Assembly (NCBI RefSeq): GCF_016652235.1
Contig: NZ_JAEPKU010000027.1
Location: 1-37,823, forward strand
Direction of reading: 5' to 3'
DNA from: Dysgonomonas sp. Marseille-P4677
GTDB taxonomy: Bacteria; Bacteroidota; Bacteroidia; Bacteroidales; Dysgonomonadaceae
Length of the DNA stretch: 37,823 nucleotides
Made by a program: the position numbers and the translations under genes. The notes below the pieces were generated by a model. It did no database searches. It saw only the letters and a list, made by a program, of their open reading frames with translations, and had not been told where the DNA came from. Positions within the stretch are counted from its first letter, which is position 1; every line of letters starts with the position of its first letter. Below, piece after piece: positions 26,579 through 35,814 of the stretch.

Positions 26579-27745
26579 TTATTTACTATTTTTCACGACC
26601 TGCCCTTTACGTATAAAATATGTCCATTCGGCATGCTTATTGCCTGAAGCTTCAACATCCGGAGCGGCTTTGCTTGTTGTATAATAAATTACAGGCTCTT
26701 CCCAATTACTAATTTCACCATATTGGTCACGTTCAATACCTGCATTATGATTGCGGGGAAAACCCGTCGTCTCAGGCTTGATACGTAACAGTACTTTCCA
26801 TGTTCCGGTAGAGCTTTTAAAATCATCTAACGACATATAATTCACCTCTAAGGTTTTATTCAGATATGTTGGATAATCCGTTGCATTAGGTTGGACGGGG
26901 CGTACCATCACAATCGTGTTTGCATCACGATCTATGGCAAAATCGGAATTGCAGGTATAATCTTTCTTTGTCACATCAAGCTGCATCAAACCTTTATCGA
27001 CCATATTAACAGGTGTTACCTTCTCAAAATTATCCATATCGGAAAAATCCATCTCAGCCCAAGCCAGACGAGTACCGTCGATATCACCAATGGTGTAAAC
27101 CAACATTACTTTCCCCTGCTTATCTACCGAAAGTATTGAAGGTTGTCCTACTCCCCACGATTTACCACCGTTAGGCAAAAGCTGGTCTGACGAATAAGAC
27201 CATGTTTTTTCCACTATCTGTTTCGGATATTTATCCCAGTTGTTTGCTGACAGATCGTTGCTGAAGGCGACTCCTATTTCGTTAAAATAGACAGCATAGC
27301 TATTTGTAAGATATGCCATTGCATATTTATAAGACTTGCCATTCATTTTGAAACTTCCTCCCACAACCGAAGGATCACAAATATGATGATCATCCCATGC
27401 TCCTGATGCCCCGGGCTGTACCACACTTTTTGCTTCTGATTTAGAACCGTCTGCATTCATATAGATATGATATACATTGTCTACCATTATCTGCTCCTGT
27501 GGGTTTCCACAAAAATACATGTGTACATTACCATTGTCCTCGCGTATAAGTGTAGGAGCATAAGCATATCGGCTTTGATTCTCAAATTCGAAAACAGATG
27601 TTATATTCTCAAAAGTATATGTCTGCGGCGTCGGATCAGGGTTAGGATTAGGTGCAGGATCAATTGTTTCGTTATCCTTACTACTGCAAGAAAACAGCAG
27701 TAGTAAGGATAGAGCTCTTATCAAAAAAAAACGCAATCGCTTCAT
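26579..27745 (-). CDS. Beta-propeller glycosidase-like surface lipoprotein, paralogue A
   Basis: Probable glycoside hydrolase or glycan-binding protein with a five-bladed propeller like GH43/GH32-type proteins. I use ATG 27745 (388 residues), which overlaps the preceding stop as TGATG. A lipoprotein signal ends at Cys20 (LFSC), followed by SSKDNE and a proline-rich linker (NPNPDPTP), typical of surface display. Motifs shared with the protein at 30016-31044: YAPTLIREDNG, WDDHHICDPSV, WGVGQPSI and GFPRNHNAG. The invariant Asp after Cys and the acidic residues nearby could be catalytic, but I cannot identify the full catalytic triad. In a nucleoside/ribose locus, a role in cleaving ribosides or ribofuranosyl glycans is plausible. 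The exact family remains uncertain. Confidence 0.8.
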   Translation of the reverse strand: MKRLRFFLIRALSLLLLFSCSSKDNETIDPAPNPNPDPTPQTYTFENITSVFEFENQSRYAYAPTLIREDNGNVHMYFCGNPQEQIMVDNVYHIYMNADGSKSEAKSVVQPGASGAWDDHHICDPSVVGGSFKMNGKSYKYAMAYLTNSYAVYFNEIGVAFSNDLSANNWDKYPKQIVEKTWSYSSDQLLPNGGKSWGVGQPSILSVDKQGKVMLVYTIGDIDGTRLAWAEMDFSDMDNFEKVTPVNMVDKGLMQLDVTKKDYTCNSDFAIDRDANTIVMVRPVQPNATDYPTYLNKTLEVNYMSLDDFKSSTGTWKVLLRIKPETTGFPRNHNAGIERDQYGEISNWEEPVIYYTTSKAAPDVEASGNKHAEWTYFIRKGQVVKNSK

Positions 27746-28794
27746 CAATTTTGGTATTTAGCCGGTTTCTGACTGATAAGTTTCACAAAGTGATTTTTTA
27801 TAGTCTCAGCTTGCTCCGGAGTTACCTTAAAATAATAATGCTTCCCGTTAGGATCTTCTTTGAAATGACTTATTCCTTTCTCATCTATTGTTATTATACC
27901 TCTTGGCGATTCATTCATATACTTAGTATCGGTTTCCACAGCATAGAGTACCGAAGTCAAATCCCACGTAGGACGATCATAAGGCATTTTTTGATATACT
28001 TTATAAGCCTCAACCATAGGATGAGGTACTCCCCAGTTAAAGTCGTTCTCGATACTTGTTGCCGGATAGTTGATTTCTATACCTACCTCAAAAGGTGATA
28101 CGGCAATAAGAGTAGGCCACTCCTCGAAAACTTTCCGGGCAGCAGAAATATCTTTATTTACATTATATTCGGCAAAAGGATTTTCGACAAAATGTCCGGC
28201 CATAATTGATGTTAACTTTATTTTTTTAGCCACAAGTTCTTTTCCTGTCAACGGCGAATATTCATCAGCTGGTGTATCGAGTAAACGCGCAAGATTAGTA
28301 GAAAATCCCACCGAAACTAATGTAACCGAGCTATCCGGTTGTTCTGCCAATATTTTACGATACAACCTTGTTGCTTCAGGTAATGATTCATAGTTTGACA
28401 ATGTACGTGTAAAAGCTGGTTTCCCATCGGTGGTCATCTCGCATACTTTGCGTGCATAATTTACTGCATCATTTTCGCAGTCGGCCCCATTTTTTACTAT
28501 CCCAATAGGGATTCCTGCATGTCCATACCATGTAGCCATTATATCTATAAACTCGGACGAGAATTTACTATCCTTATTACTGGAAATAGCTAATAGATCT
28601 ACCTTTCCGGCTTCTATATACTTATAAATCATATCAAGAGCCAAGGCATCGTCAACATCATTTCCCATATCGGTTTCGAAAATCATCTTCACAACTTTCG
28701 ACTCTTTTTCGGTATTCTCTACAGCTTTAGGTTTCGGATTACATGCCATAAATATGGCGCATATAGCGGTAAATGTTAATAATTTCGTTTTCAT
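27745..28794 (-). CDS. Inosine/uridine-preferring nucleoside hydrolase, lipoprotein
   Basis: Hydrolyses nucleosides to base and ribose outside the cytoplasm. The 349-residue product has a lipoprotein signal with Cys18 (FMAC) and the calcium- and ribose-binding N-terminal motif ETDMGNDVDDAL (residues 40-51), the family's hallmark. Further matches are AEYNVNKDISAARKVF in the middle, with the expected Asn, and RPTWDLTSVLYAV near residue 285, where the last calcium-binding Asp normally lies. Its stop codon overlaps the start of the next gene by one base, implying coupled translation. Together with the SusCD pair and ribokinases it makes sense as the ribose-releasing enzyme of a RUS-like locus. 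Confidence 0.92.
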   Translation of the reverse strand: MKTKLLTFTAICAIFMACNPKPKAVENTEKESKVVKMIFETDMGNDVDDALALDMIYKYIEAGKVDLLAISSNKDSKFSSEFIDIMATWYGHAGIPIGIVKNGADCENDAVNYARKVCEMTTDGKPAFTRTLSNYESLPEATRLYRKILAEQPDSSVTLVSVGFSTNLARLLDTPADEYSPLTGKELVAKKIKLTSIMAGHFVENPFAEYNVNKDISAARKVFEEWPTLIAVSPFEVGIEINYPATSIENDFNWGVPHPMVEAYKVYQKMPYDRPTWDLTSVLYAVETDTKYMNESPRGIITIDEKGISHFKEDPNGKHYYFKVTPEQAETIKNHFVKLISQKPAKYQN

Positions 28795-28827
28795 TTTATG
28801 GTATTTATTGTGTTTAATATTTAATTT

Positions 28828-30006
28828 TTACGGATGATAAGACTTGAAGAGTTGAGGTACTACAACATTCATTGCTCTATCATTTTCATCCGGATTGTCT
28901 CGATAATAGATACTAAAATTAGAAGTTTTATCTGTATATTCAAACTGAAATCGTCCATCGTTTCTCACTTCGGTCAACTTACATGGACGTAGGCTATTAA
29001 CTATAATCTTATCGGATGGTAGGATTTCGTTATGCTGCCTGATAAGATATTCTCCTTCAACTGTTTTTACTACTTGTTGACGTAAGGCATTGAGCCATAT
29101 AGCTGTTTCCCAAATAAAAAATTCATTGAATTGTAAATCTTTGCCATTGCTATAAACAGCTCCGGCATCCATTGCTCTAAGATAATCATACTTAAGACTC
29201 TGACCAAAGGAAAAGTCGAGGTATGCTTGCAATTTTGGAGACATCTCCCTGAGAAAATCCATAGAATGAAGCGTCCAATAAGTATTATTCACATCCTTAA
29301 CGAAACCTCCGTCTTTACCTGCGCATGGATAAATAGCAATCGGCAAATCGGAACGTAATAATCGTGTAAATGCAAATACATCCAATGCTACATTCCACTC
29401 ACCTCCCGGAATCATATTTGCTCCCTTATCGGAACCTAAAACATAATCTTTAGAAGCTGTTCCGGCACTAAGATGAATCTGTCTGATCTTTTTCTTCATC
29501 AGTTGAGGTTCTCGATTATAAGCAACGGCTAACACACGTGCCGAACCGAAAGACAGCACATCGACAGGTTCATTACTCTGTCTCAATATGCGAAACAACA
29601 AATCGATTCCCGCATCTTCGAAAGCCGGTATATCGAGCATCTTATCCTGTTCACTTTTCATCATTTCCAAAGGTCCATAAGCAAAAGGAACGCGACGATT
29701 AAAAATATAATTTAGTTGCTCTACCTGAATAATCGCTCCTTCGCGCGGACCTCTAGGATCTTTCCATAAAGTAGGATGATCGGCGGTATCTTTACGAAAA
29801 GCGTCGGATATATCAAGTATTACAGCCCTGAGATCAGAATAAGGAGAAGCAAAGCCCTGAATAAGATCCAAATTGTCGCCCGGATCCTGATAAGGATGGT
29901 AACAATCTGTGATAACTACTATAGGAACTTTTTCCGTAGCGACAGCTCCGACAGATAGTAGTATAAAACAAAGTATTATTAAAAACTTTATATTCTGAAT
30001 CTTCAT
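28828..30006 (-). CDS. Secreted nucleoside-hydrolase-like protein (divergent)
   Basis: Second, more distant protein of nucleoside-hydrolase type, 392 residues, with a Sec signal ending near AVA-T (residue 23). The N-terminal TDCYHPYQDPGDNLDLI (residues 33-49) keeps the arrangement of the family's acidic metal-binding loop but with an insertion (HPYQ) that makes it atypical. A glycine-rich segment (LSAGTAS) and ETAIWLNALRQQVV near residue 310 may match the later active-site segments. The last 60 residues look like an extra beta-rich domain. It lies 33 bases before the true nucleoside hydrolase. Substrates such as modified nucleosides or ribosides are possible; activity is not certain. Confidence 0.7.
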   Translation of the reverse strand: MKIQNIKFLIILCFILLSVGAVATEKVPIVVITDCYHPYQDPGDNLDLIQGFASPYSDLRAVILDISDAFRKDTADHPTLWKDPRGPREGAIIQVEQLNYIFNRRVPFAYGPLEMMKSEQDKMLDIPAFEDAGIDLLFRILRQSNEPVDVLSFGSARVLAVAYNREPQLMKKKIRQIHLSAGTASKDYVLGSDKGANMIPGGEWNVALDVFAFTRLLRSDLPIAIYPCAGKDGGFVKDVNNTYWTLHSMDFLREMSPKLQAYLDFSFGQSLKYDYLRAMDAGAVYSNGKDLQFNEFFIWETAIWLNALRQQVVKTVEGEYLIRQHNEILPSDKIIVNSLRPCKLTEVRNDGRFQFEYTDKTSNFSIYYRDNPDENDRAMNVVVPQLFKSYHP

Positions 30007-30015
30007 CTTACATTA

Positions 30016-31044
30016 TCATTTTAAGAAATGCTTTAGGTCAAAATATGCAGAATACATATCATACGACCAAAGCCAATTTTCACCTGTCACAGCAGGTGTA
30101 AAGTATACTATAAGCTCATCTTCATTCATCAGATTTCCTTTCGTATCGGTAAGGAATCCCGGATTATGATTGCGGGGAAAGCCCGTTTCTTTAGGTCCTA
30201 TACGCCCTAATGTAATCCATTCGTCATAAGGAGTGTGCAATCCTTTGCTGATAGGAATATACTTAACTTCTGATGTAGCTCCTACCCATGTCGGGATTTG
30301 ACTGTCATTATCTCTCAATTCCGAAACCAAAAAGATATATTTATCGGAATAAGATACATAGCGATTTCTTCCATGTGGAAACAAATTTTTCTCTTCTCCT
30401 ATATTTATTTTATCCAAATTGCTTAAATCCATATCACGATATGAAAAACCATCTTTAGAATTGGTATAAAACATACGTATTGTTTTATCGTCAAGAACAA
30501 CGCTTGTACTTTGCCCTACCCCCCACTGTGTGGTATCGCTGAATGAAACAATAGGGTTGTTTTCATATTTGATATAAGGGCCATCTATACTCTTAGAAAC
30601 AGCGAGTCCAATTTGGTTGTGATTACAATCCCATCGGTCTACCCCCAGATAAGTCATAATCCAATTATATGTTTCACCCTTATAAGTAGTTTTATACTCA
30701 CGCACATCGGGATCACAGATGTGAATATTATCCCAACCCGATTCGGAAGGATCTACAAGACGTGTTCCGGGCTGCCATTTATACCCGTCTTTAGTAGGTA
30801 TTCCTTTGAAAAGATAAACATAGTCTACAATTTTGAAAGGTTCGAGATTTTGACAAACAAAAGCATAACGAATGCCATATTCGTCCTGAATAACACTCGG
30901 TGCATAGTTGTAATGGCCGGCGCCTCCACTAAATTCATAATTGATTTCAGGTATTAATTCCTGTTTCTTCTTACCACTACTACATAATATGAATACAACC
31001 AAGCAGAAGAAAGGTGCAATAAGACTGTAATATTTCTTTTTCAT
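30016..31044 (-). CDS. Beta-propeller glycosidase-like protein, paralogue B
   Basis: Paralogue of the protein at 26579-27745, 342 residues, sharing YAPSVIQDEYG, WDNIHICDPDV, WGVGQSTSV and GFPRNHNPG. It has a hydrophobic N-terminus with Cys21 (FILC) that could be lipidated, but the following SSGKKK lacks the acidic residues of surface lipoproteins, so it may face the periplasm instead. The fold is probably a five-bladed propeller as in GH43-type enzymes; the catalytic residues cannot be assigned with confidence. It follows SusD after an 88-base structured gap and precedes the nucleoside-hydrolase-like gene by 9 bases. Its position corresponds to the glycoside hydrolase gene of known RUS loci. 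Confidence 0.78.
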   Translation of the reverse strand: MKKKYYSLIAPFFCLVVFILCSSGKKKQELIPEINYEFSGGAGHYNYAPSVIQDEYGIRYAFVCQNLEPFKIVDYVYLFKGIPTKDGYKWQPGTRLVDPSESGWDNIHICDPDVREYKTTYKGETYNWIMTYLGVDRWDCNHNQIGLAVSKSIDGPYIKYENNPIVSFSDTTQWGVGQSTSVVLDDKTIRMFYTNSKDGFSYRDMDLSNLDKINIGEEKNLFPHGRNRYVSYSDKYIFLVSELRDNDSQIPTWVGATSEVKYIPISKGLHTPYDEWITLGRIGPKETGFPRNHNPGFLTDTKGNLMNEDELIVYFTPAVTGENWLWSYDMYSAYFDLKHFLK

Positions 31045-31064
31045 GGTTTAGTTTTTTATTTAAG

Positions 31065-31123
31065 TGAACTGACCCGCCCGACTTTCAATGCCGGACAGAT
31101 CAGATTCTGATTATTTTAGTTCA
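31065..31123 (-). other. Structured intercistronic RNA element between SusD and glycosidase-like gene
   Basis: An outer 6-bp stem (TGAACT at 31123-31118 with AGTTCA at 31070-31065, minus strand) encloses two hairpins: ATCAGA-A-TCTGAT (31111-31099) and GTCCGGC-ATTGAAA-GTCGGGC (31096-31076). Together they could fold as a three-way junction. No T run follows, so it is not a normal terminator; it may protect the upstream SusCD message or set expression levels. Confidence 0.4.
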
Positions 31124-31132
31124 TCCGCAGAA

Positions 31133-32707
31133 TTAATACGGATAGTTTTGTTGCAAATTAGGATTATTATCCACTTCTGACTGAGGAATAGGCATACGAT
31201 ATGATTTACCTACCACAAAGTTTTTAAAGTCTTCATCACGTTGTTTATACTGATCAATCACCGATTGTTGATCCAATCCCCAGCGTTTAAGATCGATCCA
31301 GCGTACACACTCAAGATTAAGCTCTAAAGCCCTTTCGATCTTAATCTGCTCACGAAAAGCGTCTTTATTACTTGTAATGAGAGTTCCATTGTAATATGTA
31401 CTATTTTCTATCTTAGGAAGTTTGGCCCTCTCCCTTACTCTATTCATACATTCTACGGCCTTAGCTGATGGCGTTGAGCTAAGCTCATTAAGAGCTTCTG
31501 CATAAAGTAACAATACATCAGAAAAACGTATTAATCGGAAATTAATATCATGCCAGTAGAACTCTGTTTCTCTACCGCTAAGCTTACTTGTATATTTTTT
31601 GATAAATACCTGATCGCCCCATGTAGGATCTTCATCCCATGTACGTCCATAAATGAGATGGTTATCAATTTCAGGAAAATCAGTCGCAGCATCGTCGTAC
31701 CAAAGACTGTAATAAAGGCGTAGGTCATTTGTACCATCAACTGTTTTTTCTCGTTTAAAATAGTCAATCAACCAACGACGAGCCTGGAGATTGTTCCATC
31801 CAAGACCTTTTGGCGAATGATTTATTGCTATTTGTGATCCCAAATTGGAGTTGGGGTCGAAATCTACATCAAAACCTGTATTATTGAGCTGAGAGAACTG
31901 AATTTCGAGTACCGACTCTTTATTATTCTCTGTGTCATTTCTGAAGTTAGCTTCGTAGTTATCCATTAATTCATATAATGATTTGCCATCACCATCGACC
32001 AACCATTCGAAACATTTACGTGCATCATCCCAACGGTGTGCCTGCATATACATTTTGCCTAGCAAAGCATAAGCAGCACCTTTGGTAATACGTCCTACAT
32101 TGGCAGCTTCCCTTTTTACAGGAAGTTTTTCTATTGCATCTTTCAGGTCACTTTCTATCTGAACGAATATTTCATCCATTTTCTTTTGCTCAGGACGATC
32201 TGATGCTGATGAGGTTGTCAACACTAAAGGAACGTCTTCATACAATACAGTAAGGTAGAAATAATAGAATGCCCGAAGAAATTTAGTTTGACCAATAAGA
32301 TCATTTCTTTTTTCTTCATTTGAAAAAGGCACATCATTAATATGATCTAATACCTGATTGGCTCGAAAAATAGCCTTATAATGTTCGCCCCATATTTTAG
32401 TATTCACTTCATCGAAGTTATAATTGGTATAAATAAATTTAGACCATTCCTGCAACTCGGTCCAACCGGCATAACTTACACCATCGTCAGCCGAACCATT
32501 CATTTGAGTATAAATATTACGAGTCCACGTTCCTTGTTTGTAAAACATATTATAGACTGCAATCACCCCTCTATTAATATCTTCTTCTGAATTCCAAAAG
32601 TTTCCGGTACTCACCGTATTATTGTTGTCAATATCGAGCAACGAATCACTACACGAACTTGTAAAGGCACAAGTTACGATGAGTATTATTACATATATTT
32701 TTTTCAT
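31133..32707 (-). CDS. SusD/RagB-family lipoprotein of the ribose/nucleoside locus
   Basis: Surface ligand-binding lipoprotein paired with the SusC at 32722-35757. The 524-residue product has a lipoprotein signal with Cys19 (TSSC) followed by SDSLLDIDNN. Typical SusD segments are LIGQTKFLRAFYYFYLTVLYEDVPLV near residue 140, KGAAYALLGKMYMQAHRWDDA near 215, LIRFSDVLLLYAEALNEL near 400, and IKIERALELNLECVRWIDLKRWG near 460. It ends in NPNLQQNYPY. The start lies 14 bases after the SusC stop. The context (nucleoside hydrolases, ribokinases) suggests nucleosides, ribosides or ribose-containing polymers as ligand; sequence alone does not show it. Confidence 0.95.
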   Translation of the reverse strand: MKKIYVIILIVTCAFTSSCSDSLLDIDNNNTVSTGNFWNSEEDINRGVIAVYNMFYKQGTWTRNIYTQMNGSADDGVSYAGWTELQEWSKFIYTNYNFDEVNTKIWGEHYKAIFRANQVLDHINDVPFSNEEKRNDLIGQTKFLRAFYYFYLTVLYEDVPLVLTTSSASDRPEQKKMDEIFVQIESDLKDAIEKLPVKREAANVGRITKGAAYALLGKMYMQAHRWDDARKCFEWLVDGDGKSLYELMDNYEANFRNDTENNKESVLEIQFSQLNNTGFDVDFDPNSNLGSQIAINHSPKGLGWNNLQARRWLIDYFKREKTVDGTNDLRLYYSLWYDDAATDFPEIDNHLIYGRTWDEDPTWGDQVFIKKYTSKLSGRETEFYWHDINFRLIRFSDVLLLYAEALNELSSTPSAKAVECMNRVRERAKLPKIENSTYYNGTLITSNKDAFREQIKIERALELNLECVRWIDLKRWGLDQQSVIDQYKQRDEDFKNFVVGKSYRMPIPQSEVDNNPNLQQNYPY

Positions 32708-32721
32708 AGCTTCTAAGTTTA

Positions 32722-35700
32722 TTAAAATCCAAGTGATAATGAGAATAATACAGCTCTATAGTTAGGATATGAACAGTTATCAGCCGATAGTGTAAAAATT
32801 CCGCCATCGTTGAAATCAGGATCTAGTCCGGAATAACTGGTGAAAGTCACCAGATTTTGTAAGGTTACACCTGCTCTCACATTATCCATATATATTTTGC
32901 TACAAACTGTTTTAGGTAAATTATATCCTAAAGAAATTTCCCCTATGCGGAAAAAAGAACCACTTTCGATCCATCTGTCCTGATCACCTCTGCTATTTCT
33001 TGAATCGCCAAATACTGCACGTGGAACTGTCATACTTGGGTTACTTTGTGTCCAAGGGTTATAACCTTTAAAGTTATTCTGGTTATTTGCCATATCAGCA
33101 GCTGCGGCAGCAGAGCCATTCCACACATCATGACCAAAACGACCATAACCGCTAACCAAAAGATCAAATCCTTTATAAGCTGCAGTAAGCGATAATCCCA
33201 TTTCTAACTTTGGCCACGGGGAGCCTACTATCTGACGGTCATTGGTATTGATTATTCCATCATCGTTTGTATCTGCATAAATCACATCGCCTGGCTCAGC
33301 ATTAGGTTGAATAACTTTTCCTTCAGAGTTCTTATAGTTCTGAATTTGTTCTTCGTTTTGGAATATACCGAGTGTTTTGAATAGATAGAAACTACCCAAA
33401 GGTTGTCCAATTTCGGCCTTTGACAAATATTCATAATATTCGGTTTGTCCATATCCGAGCTTCAACAGTTTATTCCTTATACGTGAAATATTTAGAGATG
33501 CTCCATAAGAGAAATCTTTACCGATGTTATCTCTCCAGCCTAAGTCTATTTCAACTCCACTGTTACGAAGACTAGCTGCATTCACTGCCGGATTCCCCCC
33601 TGCATTACCAGTTGTCAGCAAAATAGGAAGATATACTAATACATCTTCACTCTTAGATGAGAAATATTCTGCCGAAACTGTAAGTTTGCTATCCAACATT
33701 GTAGCATCGAACCCTATATTATACTGCTTTGTCTTTTCCCAGCGTAGGTCGCTATTTACAATCTTAGATTGTGTCATACCTATAGCAATTTGCTCCGGTG
33801 AACCAAGAATGGCACGTGGCGCCGTATTTATAATGGCCTGATAGTCCCAATATCCGATATTACTACCTCCAAGAATACCATAGTTACCTCTAATTTTAAG
33901 AGCATCTATAAATGGTACATTGAAAAAACGTTCCTCGCTAATCCGCCATCCCAAAGAGAATGAAGGATAAGTTTCCCATCTGTTTACTTTTGGCAAACGA
34001 GAAGTTCCATCTCTACGCATAGTGGCAGAAAACAAATATTTGTCGGCATAAGAATAATTGATACGACCAAGATAAGATATCAAAGCGGCACGATCTACGT
34101 GTGAACCTCCGGTTGTAGTCCCTGTTGCAGCATCGATAGTAGGAATATACTCACCATTATTTGTCAAGACGTCAAGACGTGTTGTATAGTGCTGTTCCCC
34201 TCTGTCGCTCTGGTTTGACACTCCAAATAAAGCATCAACATCGTGATCTCCAAACTTATGTTTGAAGTTATATGTATGCTCGATAAGGAAAGTACGGCTC
34301 TTGTAATTGTCTTTAGTTATATACGATTTATCAGTTCCTTGTCCCATAGTCCAGTTTCCGACTTTGCGAAGTGAATTAGTGGTACCATCATATTCGGTGT
34401 ATCCTATATTCAATTTTGCAGAAAACATCTTAAACAAATTAATTTGCGCATAGATATTTCCCTTCAGAGAACTCTCCCTATTCATTTGCGTATGCAAGTT
34501 TTGCATAGCTATAGGATTTAATCCATAGGTATTTGCCCTGTCGGGATTTCCATAACCAAATCCTCCGGGATTATTCTCGTCATATACCGGAATAGTAGGA
34601 GACATGGCAATGAAGTTTGCAAACGGATTTCCATTCAATCCTTTTCTTTTCGAGGTAGTATAGAATAAGTTTTCACCATATGAAAAGATTCCTTTTTCTC
34701 CACTAGTATTAACTCTGAATCCATATTTTTCATAACCTGTACCCATCACTGTACCCGAATCACTCATGCGGTTAAGAGAGGCATAAAAACGACCCGTTTT
34801 TTGTCCGCCTGCTAGCGATATATTATAGTTTTGAATTAACCCGTTTTTCAACATTTCATCCTGCCAGTCAGTATCTCCTTCAAAATGATTTTGACGCGAG
34901 GTTACACCATCTATCCCTTGACGAATAGCCTCATCATAGGCCATATCATTCATTCGCTTATATTCTTCTGCCCCCATCAAGTCGTAACGAGGTAACCAAT
35001 TGGAGGTCAGTTGAGCATTGAATTCTACTTTCAAGGGTCCTTCTTTTCCCTGCTTTGTTGTTATTATAATAACCCCATTAGCAGCCCTTGACCCATAAAT
35101 TGCGGCTGATGACGCATCTTTCAATACTTGTATCGATTCTATATCCTGCATATTGAGGTGAAGCCCCCCCGAAGAAGGAAATCCATCGATAATATAAAGT
35201 GGCTCATTATTGGTAAGATTCCCTAATCCACGTATAGTAATGGTTGCAGATGAGCCTGCTAGTCCTCCTGATGTTACTTTCACCCCTGATGCAAGTCCCT
35301 TAAGTGCTCCCGCAATATCTGATGAGGCTCTGTCTCTAATAGCTTCGGTTTTGATCACAGATACTGCTCCTGTAAGATCTTTTTTCTTCACAGATCCATA
35401 TCCGATAACAACTACATCATCAAGCATTTGATTGCTTGGGATCATTGAAACATTAATATGATTACGACCTTTTACATCTTCCAGATGAGTCTCAAAACCC
35501 AAAATAGAGAATCGCAGAACGGCATTTTCTTCTACACTAATTTCATACTTTCCATCAAGGTCTGTCACAGCATTGATCGACTGATTAGAATTATTGAGAA
35601 CAACAACTCCAACCAAAGGCTCTCCTATATCATCTGAGACTGTCCCTGTCACTTTTATCTGTGCGCTAATGTGCGTCACCCCACCCAACAGAAGTAAAAA

Positions 35701-35757
35701 AAGGGTGGTATACAAGAGCTTGAGGGCTCCTGTAAACATTTGTTTACTGTTTTTCAT
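32722..35757 (-). CDS. SusC/RagA-family TonB-dependent transporter of the ribose/nucleoside locus
   Basis: Outer-membrane importer, 1011 residues. In order: signal peptide ending near ISA-Q (residue 33), carboxypeptidase-regulatory-like domain (VTGTVSDDIGEPLVGVVVL), TonB-box-like DDVVVIGYG near residue 115, plug with PLYIIDGFPS and VLKDASSAAIYGSRAANGVI, and a beta-barrel ending in LFSLSLGF. It is 57 bases after the transporter gene and 14 bases before SusD, so it is internal to a long operon rather than its first gene. By analogy with RUS loci it would import nucleosides or ribosides made available at the surface. Confidence 0.96.
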   Translation of the reverse strand: MKNSKQMFTGALKLLYTTLFLLLLGGVTHISAQIKVTGTVSDDIGEPLVGVVVLNNSNQSINAVTDLDGKYEISVEENAVLRFSILGFETHLEDVKGRNHINVSMIPSNQMLDDVVVIGYGSVKKKDLTGAVSVIKTEAIRDRASSDIAGALKGLASGVKVTSGGLAGSSATITIRGLGNLTNNEPLYIIDGFPSSGGLHLNMQDIESIQVLKDASSAAIYGSRAANGVIIITTKQGKEGPLKVEFNAQLTSNWLPRYDLMGAEEYKRMNDMAYDEAIRQGIDGVTSRQNHFEGDTDWQDEMLKNGLIQNYNISLAGGQKTGRFYASLNRMSDSGTVMGTGYEKYGFRVNTSGEKGIFSYGENLFYTTSKRKGLNGNPFANFIAMSPTIPVYDENNPGGFGYGNPDRANTYGLNPIAMQNLHTQMNRESSLKGNIYAQINLFKMFSAKLNIGYTEYDGTTNSLRKVGNWTMGQGTDKSYITKDNYKSRTFLIEHTYNFKHKFGDHDVDALFGVSNQSDRGEQHYTTRLDVLTNNGEYIPTIDAATGTTTGGSHVDRAALISYLGRINYSYADKYLFSATMRRDGTSRLPKVNRWETYPSFSLGWRISEERFFNVPFIDALKIRGNYGILGGSNIGYWDYQAIINTAPRAILGSPEQIAIGMTQSKIVNSDLRWEKTKQYNIGFDATMLDSKLTVSAEYFSSKSEDVLVYLPILLTTGNAGGNPAVNAASLRNSGVEIDLGWRDNIGKDFSYGASLNISRIRNKLLKLGYGQTEYYEYLSKAEIGQPLGSFYLFKTLGIFQNEEQIQNYKNSEGKVIQPNAEPGDVIYADTNDDGIINTNDRQIVGSPWPKLEMGLSLTAAYKGFDLLVSGYGRFGHDVWNGSAAAAADMANNQNNFKGYNPWTQSNPSMTVPRAVFGDSRNSRGDQDRWIESGSFFRIGEISLGYNLPKTVCSKIYMDNVRAGVTLQNLVTFTSYSGLDPDFNDGGIFTLSADNCSYPNYRAVLFSLSLGF

Positions 35758-35814
35758 TATGGCTTCTTGTTAGTAATTAAATAGCACTTGCTTGCTTTCC
35801 GTCTCGACAATATA

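Noticed and set aside
27652-28098. 148-codon plus-strand frame
   Set aside because: Lies antisense to the nucleoside hydrolase gene, has unlikely composition, and no family features; a shadow frame.
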